A DNA stretch of 12,483 nt from Candidatus Bathyarchaeota archaeon (GTDB taxonomy: Archaea; Thermoproteota; Bathyarchaeia; RBG-16-48-13; GCA-020355125). The notes beneath the pieces were generated by a model that saw nothing but the letters and a program-made list of their open reading frames with translations, was not told the DNA's origin and ran no database searches. Position numbers and translations under genes: made by a program. The stretch lies in contig JAOZHK010000247.1 in the NCBI GenBank assembly GCA_026014905.1, positions 1 through 12,483 on the forward strand, read 5' to 3'. Shown piece by piece: positions 5,571-12,235 of this stretch. Numbering within the stretch: the stretch's first letter is position 1; every line of letters begins with the position of its first letter.

Positions 5571-5872
5571 GAAAAACATGTATCAGACAGTAATCCTCTG
5601 GTAGTTTGTTTATGCCTAACTAGTCTTAACCTTACTTGTAATTATTAACAGCTAGATGGCTTTAAACGCGCACGTAAATGCTATTGAGGTACCAACCACA
5701 TCTCATCCAGATACAGGACTCCATACTAACAATTAGTATTTCGCTACGATACCCTAGGGTAAATGATTGATATTTTTATATCAATATTCGGCGGCGTTCC
5801 CATCGATTGTTGCCAGAGACATGCCAGTCATTGCAAAGCTATATGCACGTATTTTGAAAGAGTTTACACAAG
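5571..5872. other. convergent intergenic region with three dyads
   Basis: No gene is seen. It contains a CGCG word (5666-5676) and three successive inverted repeats: ATACTAA-caa-TTAGTAT (5723-5739), the palindrome TACCCTAGGGTA (5750-5761), and ATTGATAT-tttt-ATATCAAT (5766-5785). These lie between two convergent genes and could help end transcription from either side, or bind protein. Confidence 0.6.
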
Positions 5873-6304
5873 TTAATTGTCCCTGCAATTTGTGATTGAT
5901 AGTGGGTCTGGCGTGAATTCTCGATCGTTTTGAAATATCCAGGCGGTCGCGTGCACAGGTTGTAATGTGATGATGAGGTATGAATATCCGATGTAGTTCG
6001 CGAGCTCTTTGTCGATTATGGATGGTGTTGTTGAACCCTTAGGATGCGAGTGGTAAAAACCAATTAACTCCAAGCCACGTTCTTCAATATCCATAAACGC
6101 ATGGTATTGCTCTTCAGCACTGATCTTGTACCGTGTTGTTGAGTTCAATTCGTTGGAGCAGGGATATACGCATGTGACTGTTTTAATATGCACGTTCTTA
6201 GCCTGCGTAATCGTGCCTGCGAGGATGCCACAGGCTTCAATAGGTTGTTCATGCTTGCACTGAGCGATTATATCATCGAGAATATGACCAGGGATAACAA
6301 GCAT
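5873..6304 (-). CDS. JAMM/MPN+ metalloprotease (M67-like)
   Basis: This 143-residue protein carries the complete JAMM zinc motif: Glu 23 in PIEACGILAG, then His 85, His 87, Ser 95 and Asp 98 in HSHPKGSTTPSIID. It is a stand-alone JAB1/MPN+ domain of usual length. Such enzymes cut isopeptide or peptide bonds after ubiquitin-like, SAMP-like or sulfur-carrier proteins; the archaeal desampylase HvJAMM1 and bacterial Mec+ are characterised relatives. Target here is unknown and no ubiquitin-like gene is in the window. The frame is open to ATG 6427, adding a hydrophobic, Cys-rich, signal-like stretch (IVLVSILTCLCV), but family members start with a strand like MLVIPG, so ATG 6304 is preferred. No Shine-Dalgarno precedes it. 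A TATA box (6440-6434) predicts transcription from about 6411, leaving either a 100-base leader or a GTG start at 6412. Confidence 0.88.
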   Translation of the reverse strand: MLVIPGHILDDIIAQCKHEQPIEACGILAGTITQAKNVHIKTVTCVYPCSNELNSTTRYKISAEEQYHAFMDIEERGLELIGFYHSHPKGSTTPSIIDKELANYIGYSYLIITLQPVHATAWIFQNDREFTPDPLSITNCRDN

Positions 6305-6433
6305 TGGAACACCATGTACACAGAGACTCAGGATAAGCGTCCAAGGACAAGACTGCTGCTCTCCAGAGACCCCTGTATGTACACACAGACATGTGAGTAT
6401 GGAGACCAGCACTATAGCGTGTGACAATGCATG

Positions 6434-6440
6434 ATTATAA
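6434..6440 (-). promoter_or_regulatory. TATA box for the JAMM gene
   Basis: The minus strand reads TTATAAT; predicted transcript start is near 6411. Confidence 0.4.
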
Positions 6441-6510
6441 GATTATCCCGCAATTCTTCGGTTACGTTCTCCTACGCGCGCGCGAAACATCGCGCAAGAT
6501 AGCGTAATCT

Positions 6511-6518
6511 CTTTTAAC
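6511..6518 (+). promoter_or_regulatory. TATA-like box for the MFS gene
   Basis: CTTTTAAC predicts a transcript start near 6541, about 10 bases before ATG 6551. This supports ATG 6551 as the original start of the MFS gene. Confidence 0.35.
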
Positions 6519-6657
6519 ACTAGAATGGGTAATAGTGGCTAGCTAACGTCATGGAGAGTGAATTCCAATTCGTCAGGCGCGCCATCATGCAATCTGGTAT
6601 CGTCGTGAGTTTCTCCTTCTATTTGCCAGTACGCTCGCCGTATCTGCGACGGGTTCA

Positions 6658-7782
6658 ATGACCATGGTATCCACAGGATGGCTGGTGCTTGAAATCACGG
6701 GTTCACCACTTTCATTAGGTGTCATTTGGGCGACTCGAGCAGCACCGCACTTGCTGTGGGGCATGTTGGCTGGCGCAGTAGCGGATAAAGTCAATCGTCG
6801 ACACATGCTATTAGGAATCGGATTCCTGTTAGCATGCGCATCACTTCTTTTTGGACACTTGATCACGAATGATATGATTCAACTATGGCAGATTTTCATG
6901 TTTATCTTTGTGACGAGTTCGTTAAAGACATTTGACATGACAGCACGCCAAACATTGGTTGTTGATGTAGTGGGTCAAGACCAAGTGGTGCGTTCGATTG
7001 CGTTGAACTCGGTGGGTCTCAGGATGATGGGGCTTATCGGTGGTGCTGCTGCCGGTGTTCTTATCAGTGTATTGAATACTGCGAGCCCGTTCTATTTGAT
7101 GAGCGTATGCTATGGGATTGGATTTGTGTTCTTGTGGATGATTCATCCCGAGAAGACTCAAAATGGTAAAGACACGGTCAGACAAGCCTCGCTGTGGGCG
7201 CACTATCGTGAAGGCTTCACCATCATTAGGCAAAACCGCGTGATAGCAGTGCTTGTGGCGATAGCAATTTTATGTGAGGTATTTGGCTTTTCCTATCAAG
7301 TGCTTCTACCCCTTTTTGCGCGGGACGTATTGAATGTAGGTGCTGTTGGTCTAGGTGCATTCACGGCTGCTCAGTCTTTAGGCGGCTTGATTGCGACGCT
7401 TGCATTAACAGCTGGATCACAAGGTCACGCAAAGGGTCGATTACTGCTTATCTTGTATGGTTTATTTGGTGCGACGTTATTGCTCTTCGCACAGTCTTCC
7501 GAGTATTTCTTTTCGCTGTTCATTATTTGCTTGATAGGTGGCATTGCAGCAACCTTTGATGCGATGCAACATATTTTGCTCCAGCTCAATGTTGCCGAAG
7601 AGCAACGAGGTAGAGCCATGGGCATTTGGCAAGTAAGTATCGGTTTTGGTCCTATAGGCCATGTTTTCTTGGGCTTTCTGGCTGCAAGTATGGGTCCCAT
7701 GCTCGCGTTAACGATTAACGGAGTTTTACTCCTTAGTACATTCCTAGTAATTCTTCAAGCTACGAATCTCAGAAAAATCTAA
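6658..7782 (+). CDS. MFS transporter (exporter-like), N-terminus uncertain
   Basis: The in-frame ATG gives 374 residues of a major facilitator superfamily protein of the MFS_3/EntS-like drug or metabolite exporter type. GWLVLEITGSPLSLGVIWATR and GMLAGAVADKVNRR (the loop 2-3 signature) are clear, with about eleven hydrophobic segments ending in SMGPMLALTINGVLLLSTFLVIL. The start is odd: coding sequence clearly continues upstream in this frame from about 6562 (YRREFLLLFASTLAVSATGS, the expected first helix), but has no ATG, GTG or TTG before a TGA. ATG 6551, well placed behind a TATA box, opens a different frame (MESEFQFVRRA). A one-base frameshift between about 6580 and 6600 would join them into a normal protein of about 410 residues. 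As written the gene may therefore be damaged. The amidohydrolase follows on the same strand 162 bases later, but with its own promoter. Substrate unknown. Confidence 0.88.
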   Translation: MTMVSTGWLVLEITGSPLSLGVIWATRAAPHLLWGMLAGAVADKVNRRHMLLGIGFLLACASLLFGHLITNDMIQLWQIFMFIFVTSSLKTFDMTARQTLVVDVVGQDQVVRSIALNSVGLRMMGLIGGAAAGVLISVLNTASPFYLMSVCYGIGFVFLWMIHPEKTQNGKDTVRQASLWAHYREGFTIIRQNRVIAVLVAIAILCEVFGFSYQVLLPLFARDVLNVGAVGLGAFTAAQSLGGLIATLALTAGSQGHAKGRLLLILYGLFGATLLLFAQSSEYFFSLFIICLIGGIAATFDAMQHILLQLNVAEEQRGRAMGIWQVSIGFGPIGHVFLGFLAASMGPMLALTINGVLLLSTFLVILQATNLRKI

Positions 7783-7784
7783 CA

Positions 7785-7798
7785 TACACTCGCGCGTA
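7785..7798. repeat. CGCG word after the MFS stop
   Basis: TACACTCGCGCGTA begins two bases after the MFS stop codon. It is one of several copies of this word sitting at gene 3' ends. Confidence 0.5.
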
Positions 7799-7877
7799 AT
7801 TGCTGTTTGTAAGAACACCCAGAACACAGAAGATACAGGCACTCATCTCATGATTGAAGATTCCTTTAGCTTGAGCG

Positions 7878-7884
7878 TATAAAC
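7878..7884 (+). promoter_or_regulatory. TATA box for the amidohydrolase gene
   Basis: TATAAAC predicts a transcript start around 7905, with a leader of about 40 bases that contains the Shine-Dalgarno. Confidence 0.55.
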
Positions 7885-7944
7885 TTAATACATTGCGCGT
7901 AGAAATCAATCATGTTGATCACTCACACCACTTAAGGTAGGAGA

Positions 7945-9000
7945 ATGAAAACGATGATGTCGCATGACGCGTGGCTTCGGCTGACAACGGAAGATCCCAT
8001 TGATCCTGAACTCCCAATCTGTGACCCTCACCACCATCTGTGGGATCACCCCGATGATACTCCTGAAAACCGTGTGCGAGCCTCCCACCGGCATGTGCGC
8101 CATTACTTACTGAATGAGTTACTTGAGGATCTCACAGGTGGCCATAATATCGTCCAGACAGTGTTCATCGAGTGTCATTCAATGTATCGAAAAGATGGAC
8201 CAGCGGAACTGCGCCCTATTGGCGAGACCGAGTTTGTGCAAGGTATTGCTGCCCAGAGTGCAAGCGGACAATACGGAAATACCGCTGTGGCAGCAGGCAT
8301 TGTAGGGTTCGCTGATCTGACTCTAGGTTCTGCTGTAGCACCAGTATTGGAAGCCCAGGTAGCAGCCAGCCAGGCCCGCTTCCGGGGAATTCGGTATACC
8401 TCGACCTGGCACGCAAGTGACGAAATTCGCTCTCGCGTGATGACTCCAACAGTCTTATCAAACCCGAAGTTTCGAGAAGGGTTTGCATATTTACACCAAT
8501 ACAATTTGAGTTTTGATGCGTGGTTATACCATACACAGTTGATGGAACTGGCAGGGTTAGCAAAAGCATATCCCGACACAACCATCATTTTAGACCATAT
8601 TGGAGGGCCTCTCGGTATTGGCCCGTACGTTGGGAAGCGTGAGCAAGTGTTTCGTGAATGGAAACAAGGAATTAAAGCGCTCTCAAAGTGCCCCAATGTG
8701 GTGGTCAAGTTGGGTGGCCTTGGAATGCCTCTTATGGGTTTTGACTGGCATAATCGACCAACACCGCCGAACTCGGCAGAGTTAGCTGAAGCCGTCGCAC
8801 CGTACTACACATGGTGCATAGACCACTTCGGAGCAGATCGATGTATGTTTGAGAGCAATTTTCCAGTGGATAAGCTATCATGTTCATACACCATTATCTG
8901 GAACGCCTTCAAACGCATCGCTAAACAGTTCTCACCGACGGAGCAAGCAGCGTTACTACATGACACCGCTGTGAAAGTATACCGACTTTCACCCATGTGA
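7945..9000 (+). CDS. amidohydrolase-2 family metal-dependent hydrolase
   Basis: This 351-residue protein is a TIM-barrel hydrolase of the amidohydrolase-2 (PF04909-like) group, relatives of lactonases and decarboxylases acting on aromatic-ring breakdown products. The first strand carries the metal HxH in CDPHHHLWD (residues 27-34). Later landmarks are TVFIECHSMYRKDGP, ETEFVQGIAA, GIVGFADL, FRGIRY, ILDHIGGPLGIGPY (metal-ligand His), VVVKLGGLGMP and MFESNFPVDK near the end, where a barrel Asp/Asn normally sits. Length is normal. ATG 7945 is only 2 bases after GGAG, so ATG 7954 or 7957 may be the true start; the first codons are not conserved-looking. The sequence strongly resembles a large bacterial subfamily, so gene transfer is plausible (inference). 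No ring-cleavage enzymes are nearby, so the substrate is unknown. Confidence 0.92.
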   Translation: MKTMMSHDAWLRLTTEDPIDPELPICDPHHHLWDHPDDTPENRVRASHRHVRHYLLNELLEDLTGGHNIVQTVFIECHSMYRKDGPAELRPIGETEFVQGIAAQSASGQYGNTAVAAGIVGFADLTLGSAVAPVLEAQVAASQARFRGIRYTSTWHASDEIRSRVMTPTVLSNPKFREGFAYLHQYNLSFDAWLYHTQLMELAGLAKAYPDTTIILDHIGGPLGIGPYVGKREQVFREWKQGIKALSKCPNVVVKLGGLGMPLMGFDWHNRPTPPNSAELAEAVAPYYTWCIDHFGADRCMFESNFPVDKLSCSYTIIWNAFKRIAKQFSPTEQAALLHDTAVKVYRLSPM

Positions 9001-9013
9001 CCTGAATATCATC

Positions 9014-9028
9014 AAACGCGCGTGCGTT
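9014..9028. repeat. CGCG word after the amidohydrolase stop
   Basis: AACGCGCGTGCGTTT lies 13 bases after the stop codon; it is nearly palindromic and followed by a short T-run. Confidence 0.5.
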
Positions 9029-9107
9029 TTGGAGACTCGATATTATTTTTATGCTCACATCTCAATCCGTCAAATAAATTTAGAAACGTAATGTATAACA
9101 TCTTATC

Positions 9108-9123
9108 GAGAATTCTTATTCTC
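9108..9123. promoter_or_regulatory. dyad upstream of the anchored protein gene
   Basis: GAGAAT-tctt-ATTCTC is a six-pair inverted repeat immediately upstream of a TATA-like TTATTATTA (9129-9137). The position suits an operator or activator site in an archaeal promoter. Confidence 0.35.
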
Positions 9124-9164
9124 AACTCTTTATTATTACAATAGCTTCATCGTAACGTAAGGTC

Positions 9165-9695
9165 ATGGAAGTTATCAGACTACGCGCTCTTCTAGTTGGA
9201 CTCGTTCTAATATTCCTGAGTATTCATGGTATTTGTGCATACACTGTTGTCTCTGAAACCACTCCGTACACTGAATCGCAAATCCTTCGGAACACTAGGA
9301 TGTTAAGCATGGCACGTTTAACGCTTGAACACATCGAGGAAGGACAAACTCTTTTATTGACACCAACGAATCACTCTGATCTTGATGACATCATCAGTGT
9401 CACCACAACTGAAGTGAATGCCTATCTTCACTTGGATAGTGATATAGATCGTTTAAACAGATATTATTCGCTGTACAATATTGAGGTGAAATTCGACACT
9501 GTTCCTGTCGGTTCCATTCATTCAACAGGAGAAACTGCGTGTATCTTAACCTTAGCGTTTCCAGATTGCCAGTTAGTAACTCTGGATGCATCAGGTGACT
9601 GGACTTTTAATTTCGAAATTACAACAAGGGCAGGTTCAGTGAGTGATAATACTGAAACTGTCGTCTTAATTACCGTTACTATCCAAGATCAATAA
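9165..9695 (+). CDS. membrane-anchored, predicted beta-rich extracellular protein
   Basis: This 176-residue protein has a basic start (MEVIRLR), one strong hydrophobic segment at about 8-26 (ALLVGLVLIFLSIHGICA), then a Thr/Ser-rich, acidic, mostly beta-like domain with alternating hydrophobic residues (VVLITVTIQ at the end). I do not recognise a family. The hydrophobic segment could be a signal peptide or an N-terminal anchor, so the domain would face outside. Two Cys (about 126 and 135, in ACILTLAFPDCQ) could form a disulfide. A TATA-like TTATTATTA at 9129-9137 predicts a leader of about 7 bases before ATG 9165; no clear Shine-Dalgarno. It looks like a pilin-like or surface accessory protein, but no class III signal-peptide motif is evident. 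Flanked by CGCG words on both sides. Confidence 0.7.
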   Translation: MEVIRLRALLVGLVLIFLSIHGICAYTVVSETTPYTESQILRNTRMLSMARLTLEHIEEGQTLLLTPTNHSDLDDIISVTTTEVNAYLHLDSDIDRLNRYYSLYNIEVKFDTVPVGSIHSTGETACILTLAFPDCQLVTLDASGDWTFNFEITTRAGSVSDNTETVVLITVTIQDQ

Positions 9696-9755
9696 TACAC
9701 TCTAGTACACACGGGTTTATACGCGCGCGCAATTAAAGGAGAAAAACTAGGAAAA

Positions 9756-9787
9756 CCCTTGCAACGATATCCACTCGGCTGCAAGGG
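9756..9787 (+). other. 8-bp hairpin downstream of the anchored protein gene
   Basis: CCCTTGCA and TGCAAGGG are perfect reverse complements around a 16-base loop, 60 bases past the stop. No T-run follows, so it is not a classical terminator; it could be an RNA 3' structure or part of a small RNA. Confidence 0.35.
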
Positions 9788-9901
9788 CGGCCTCAACCCC
9801 TAAGTTAAGGTGAAGCTAGCTAGCTGATGAACCCTATTAAAGATTGCTAGTAACCCATTAGCATTTTTCTCAATATATCGCAATTATTGAGGTAGTTTTT
9901 C

Positions 9902-9926
9902 ATTATCTTCAAAAAAATAAGATAAT
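9902..9926. terminator. candidate bidirectional terminator
   Basis: ATTATCTT/AAGATAAT form an eight-pair stem around an A-rich loop (T-rich on the minus strand), between two convergent genes. Confidence 0.35.
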
Positions 9927-10068
9927 TTCTCATAAATCTATTATCAGCAAGTATTTTTTCCTAACAGTTTACGCAAGTTAATCATTCGCTTCAACTCGTT
10001 TCGCTGATTTCCACTGTTGGACTATCACAAGCATCACTCCTCATTCGCACAGTAATAACGTGGTTACA

Positions 10069-11418
10069 TTACAGTGCGTCCTTGAAGGCACGAATGGTGG
10101 ACTCCACCTGGTGGACCCACGTAGCATACTGATGTGGTGGTGGATAGTTCTGGTACAATTGTTTAATTTCAGCGATGACTTGGGCGGTTCGACTTAACTT
10201 GCGGATGAATCCTAAACGTTTCAATCCTCGAAAAACACGCTGCGCTTTTTCAGTGATATTCAGATGTAACTCGGCGCCTACACTCGTTTTCAGCAGGTCC
10301 TCTTCAGTCAGTAAACGATTTCGCATACCATGATTGAGATCATCGTCGCTACAATGTTGCAGAAAGAAACGGAACATATCTAATCCCGCCGTTTTCGCAC
10401 CATAAGTCTGCATATACGTCACGTTATAGGGCCATAATGCTTCACGGCTAACATCATCCTTGATAAACGCGTCATGAAGCGTGTGAGCAGCCAGTTTGCC
10501 TGAGATCATGGAGGGCCCAATGCCTCCGCCATGGATTGGGTTTGGTTGGCATGCAACGTCACCGAGAAAAAGAATTCCGTTACCGACCATGCAGTTGATA
10601 GGGCGTCGGGTGGGGACAATGCCGCCACCAGCGTGAAGGATATCTGAATGTCTAAACATAGGTTGAGAGAGTACGTGATCATATAATTGTCGTTTGGGAT
10701 TGGCGGGACGTGACCATTGCACGCCTAGACCCACATTTACCACACGCTCGCTTTTAGGAAAGATCCAATAGTAGCCACCGGGCGCGGACTCTTGATTGAC
10801 AAATATTCGGAGAAAATCCGGATTAGATATCGTTTCTTTGACTTGACGGATTTCACGAAAACAGACCTGAAAATCCGCGCGATCAATCTGGGTTTCAAGT
10901 TGCCAGGATTCCGGCATTTTCTTTCGTAAAACCGCTGAAACCCCGCTAGCATCCACAACGGCTTTTCCCGTCACCGAATAGGTTGCTTGTTTCTCCAAGT
11001 CCTTCGCGGTTATCCCCACGACAAAATTATCGTGAAGAATCGGGTCCATCACTAATGTTCGATCATGTAAGTCGACGCCTTGGTCCATAGCTTGAGTTAA
11101 TAATCTCTGTCCAAACTCTAACCGATCAATGATATAGCCATGCAGTCCCTCCCCTTTCACGCGAAACATGGTTTCTTGATCCGGGGAATAAATATCGATT
11201 CCTGTGACCAAAGAGTTTAACTCGGCGTCATGAGGCGGATCAATTCCCAAGTCCATAAAGTGATGGCGTCCAATCGCGTCACCACATACTTTCTGGCCTA
11301 TCTTGTGACGATGTTTCTGGTCAAGAATACATGTTTTGTAGCCTTGTTGCGCCAGCGCAGTCGCCGCTATGCACCCTGCCGTTCCGCCTCCAACTACTAC
11401 AACATCATATACCGTCAT
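10069..11418 (-). CDS. geranylgeranyl reductase family FAD protein
   Basis: This 449-residue flavoprotein has the geranylgeranyl-reductase layout. VVVVGGGTAGCIAATALAQ at about residues 6-24 is the FAD-binding Rossmann motif, followed by QKVCGDAIGRHH (the family's conserved Cys-Gly motif near the flavin). The middle has GYIIDRLEFGQRL and GYYWIFPKSERVVNVGLG, and the second FAD motif is GDVACQPNPIHGGGIGPSM at about 280-298. The family saturates the isoprenoid chains of archaeal membrane lipids, working at the membrane surface; paralogues act on other prenyl compounds, so the exact substrate is inferred. The C-terminal 130 residues are helical and longer than in the smallest members, but total length is normal. 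ATG 11418 is 32-40 bases from a minus-strand TATA-like ATAATTATG (11458-11450), predicting a leader of about 10 bases. The neighbours are unrelated and on the opposite strand. Confidence 0.9.
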   Translation of the reverse strand: MTVYDVVVVGGGTAGCIAATALAQQGYKTCILDQKHRHKIGQKVCGDAIGRHHFMDLGIDPPHDAELNSLVTGIDIYSPDQETMFRVKGEGLHGYIIDRLEFGQRLLTQAMDQGVDLHDRTLVMDPILHDNFVVGITAKDLEKQATYSVTGKAVVDASGVSAVLRKKMPESWQLETQIDRADFQVCFREIRQVKETISNPDFLRIFVNQESAPGGYYWIFPKSERVVNVGLGVQWSRPANPKRQLYDHVLSQPMFRHSDILHAGGGIVPTRRPINCMVGNGILFLGDVACQPNPIHGGGIGPSMISGKLAAHTLHDAFIKDDVSREALWPYNVTYMQTYGAKTAGLDMFRFFLQHCSDDDLNHGMRNRLLTEEDLLKTSVGAELHLNITEKAQRVFRGLKRLGFIRKLSRTAQVIAEIKQLYQNYPPPHQYATWVHQVESTIRAFKDAL

Positions 11419-11500
11419 GACAAATCTCTTCGCAGCGTTCCCAAGTATGCATAATTATCAGAATGTTCTTCTTAAACTCTATGGCCAATATTCCGATTGA

Positions 11501-11512
11501 CCCCCCTCCCCC
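11501..11512. other. C-tract (G-rich on minus strand)
   Basis: CCCCCCTCCCCC stands out between the two divergent promoters, about 20 bases upstream of the TATA box of the winged-helix gene. A regulator or BRE-side site is possible. Confidence 0.4.
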
Positions 11513-11529
11513 TCAACCTAAAGGGCGGC

Positions 11530-11538
11530 ATAAATACT
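11530..11538 (+). promoter_or_regulatory. TATA box for the winged-helix/zinc-finger operon
   Basis: ATAAATACT, preceded by a BRE-like purine-rich AAAGGGCGG, predicts transcription from about 11556-11560. Confidence 0.55.
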
Positions 11539-11608
11539 TCATACACGGCATATTGTGATTATACAAGAGACCTTCTTCCTCGCCAAGCTTTTCAGTTGTG
11601 AGCGTCTT

Positions 11609-11926
11609 ATGGTAAGTAACAGTCAATTTATAGCGTCAAAAAGAAAGATGAGTGAACTCGAGCGCGGAATAGGTAGCGTGGGAAAACTCAAGATTCTCCG
11701 TGTCCTTATTACTGATCCACATCACGCGTTCACCCGCTACGAAATTGGAAAAAAAGTGCCAAATGACCCCGTTTCTATTCGAAATGACCTCAATACTTTG
11801 ATTCAAGTTGATTGGGTGAAACGATACCGCATTCAACATCTTGACAAATACGCGGTGAACATGAATAACGACGTAGTTCAACATCTAGCCACGTTTTTCC
11901 GAAGCATCAAGTACATTCATCGATAA
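11609..11926 (+). CDS. winged-helix DNA-binding protein
   Basis: The conserved part begins at about MSELERGIGSVGKLKILRVL and looks like an archaeal winged helix: KLKILRVLITDP (helix 1), FTRYEIGKKVP (helix 2), PVSIRNDLNTLIQVDWV (recognition helix) and KRYRIQHLDKYAVN (wing). It probably acts as a transcription regulator; no ligand domain is present. The start is unsettled: GTG 11555 lies at the predicted transcript start, ATG 11609 is used here, and ATG 11648 starts exactly at the conserved part. None has a good Shine-Dalgarno. The stop at 11926 is followed directly by GGGAGG and the zinc-finger gene, so the two are one operon. Confidence 0.8.
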   Translation: MVSNSQFIASKRKMSELERGIGSVGKLKILRVLITDPHHAFTRYEIGKKVPNDPVSIRNDLNTLIQVDWVKRYRIQHLDKYAVNMNNDVVQHLATFFRSIKYIHR

Positions 11927-11944
11927 CGGGAGGCATGAATCGTG

Positions 11945-12094
11945 ATGCAAGATTTTCAACTGTGCCCGTATTGCGGTAAAAAAGTCATTGGCGACCCCTG
12001 GAACACCAAGAAACATGTTCAAGAAACACATCACAATAAATCCGATTTTCCCACGTTTTTTGACGTACTTATTCGAAAATGGCTAAAAACGTAA
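11945..12094 (+). CDS. C2H2 zinc-finger small protein
   Basis: This 49-residue protein starts at ATG 11945 (or GTG 11942, better spaced from GGGAGG at 11928-11933). It contains Cys 7 and Cys 10 (LCPYCGKK) and His 24 and His 29 (TKKHVQETH), a single C2H2-type finger with a CPYCG knuckle, followed by a hydrophobic and basic tail (TFFDVLIRKWLKT). Small one-finger proteins like this are frequent in archaea and usually of unknown role; nucleic-acid binding or protein contact is likely. It lies 18 bases after the winged-helix gene in the same operon, so the two may work together. A dense cluster of GCTAGC words follows at 12107-12127. Confidence 0.8.
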   Translation: MQDFQLCPYCGKKVIGDPWNTKKHVQETHHNKSDFPTFFDVLIRKWLKT

Positions 12095-12106
12095 GCTACT
12101 CGAGCT

Positions 12107-12127
12107 GGCTAGCTCTAGCTAACTAGC
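12107..12127. repeat. GCTAGC word cluster
   Basis: Three CTAG-containing units (GGCTAGCTC, CTAGCTAAC, CTAGC) follow the zinc-finger gene within 21 bases. Confidence 0.6.
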
Positions 12128-12235
12128 GCCTCAGTAACGCATGGAGTTTCCTGGAAAATTTCCGAGTAAATTGATGCAAGGTAATGAAAAGTAGCATTGG
12201 AAAGTCAATTACATTTAATCTTTAAACAATGCGCG

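Larger units (their letters stand above)
6305..6550. other. divergent control region, JAMM and MFS genes
   Basis: The JAMM leader side contains TGTGTACAT twice on the minus strand (about 6372-6380 and 6313-6321). A CGCG word lies at 6473-6485 and a GCTAGCTA at 6538-6545. No separate gene is seen. Confidence 0.4.
9696..10068. other. convergent intergenic region with hairpins
   Basis: No gene is seen. It contains a CGCG word (9720-9731), the hairpin CCCTTGCA/TGCAAGGG (9756-9763 with 9780-9787, 16-base loop), an AGCTAGCTAGCT tract (9814-9825), and an AT-rich half with the hairpin at 9902-9926. Confidence 0.6.

Noticed and set aside
8175..8708. Long minus-strand frames inside the amidohydrolase gene
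   Set aside because: Antisense shadows of a gene with clear family motifs; no domain pattern of their own.
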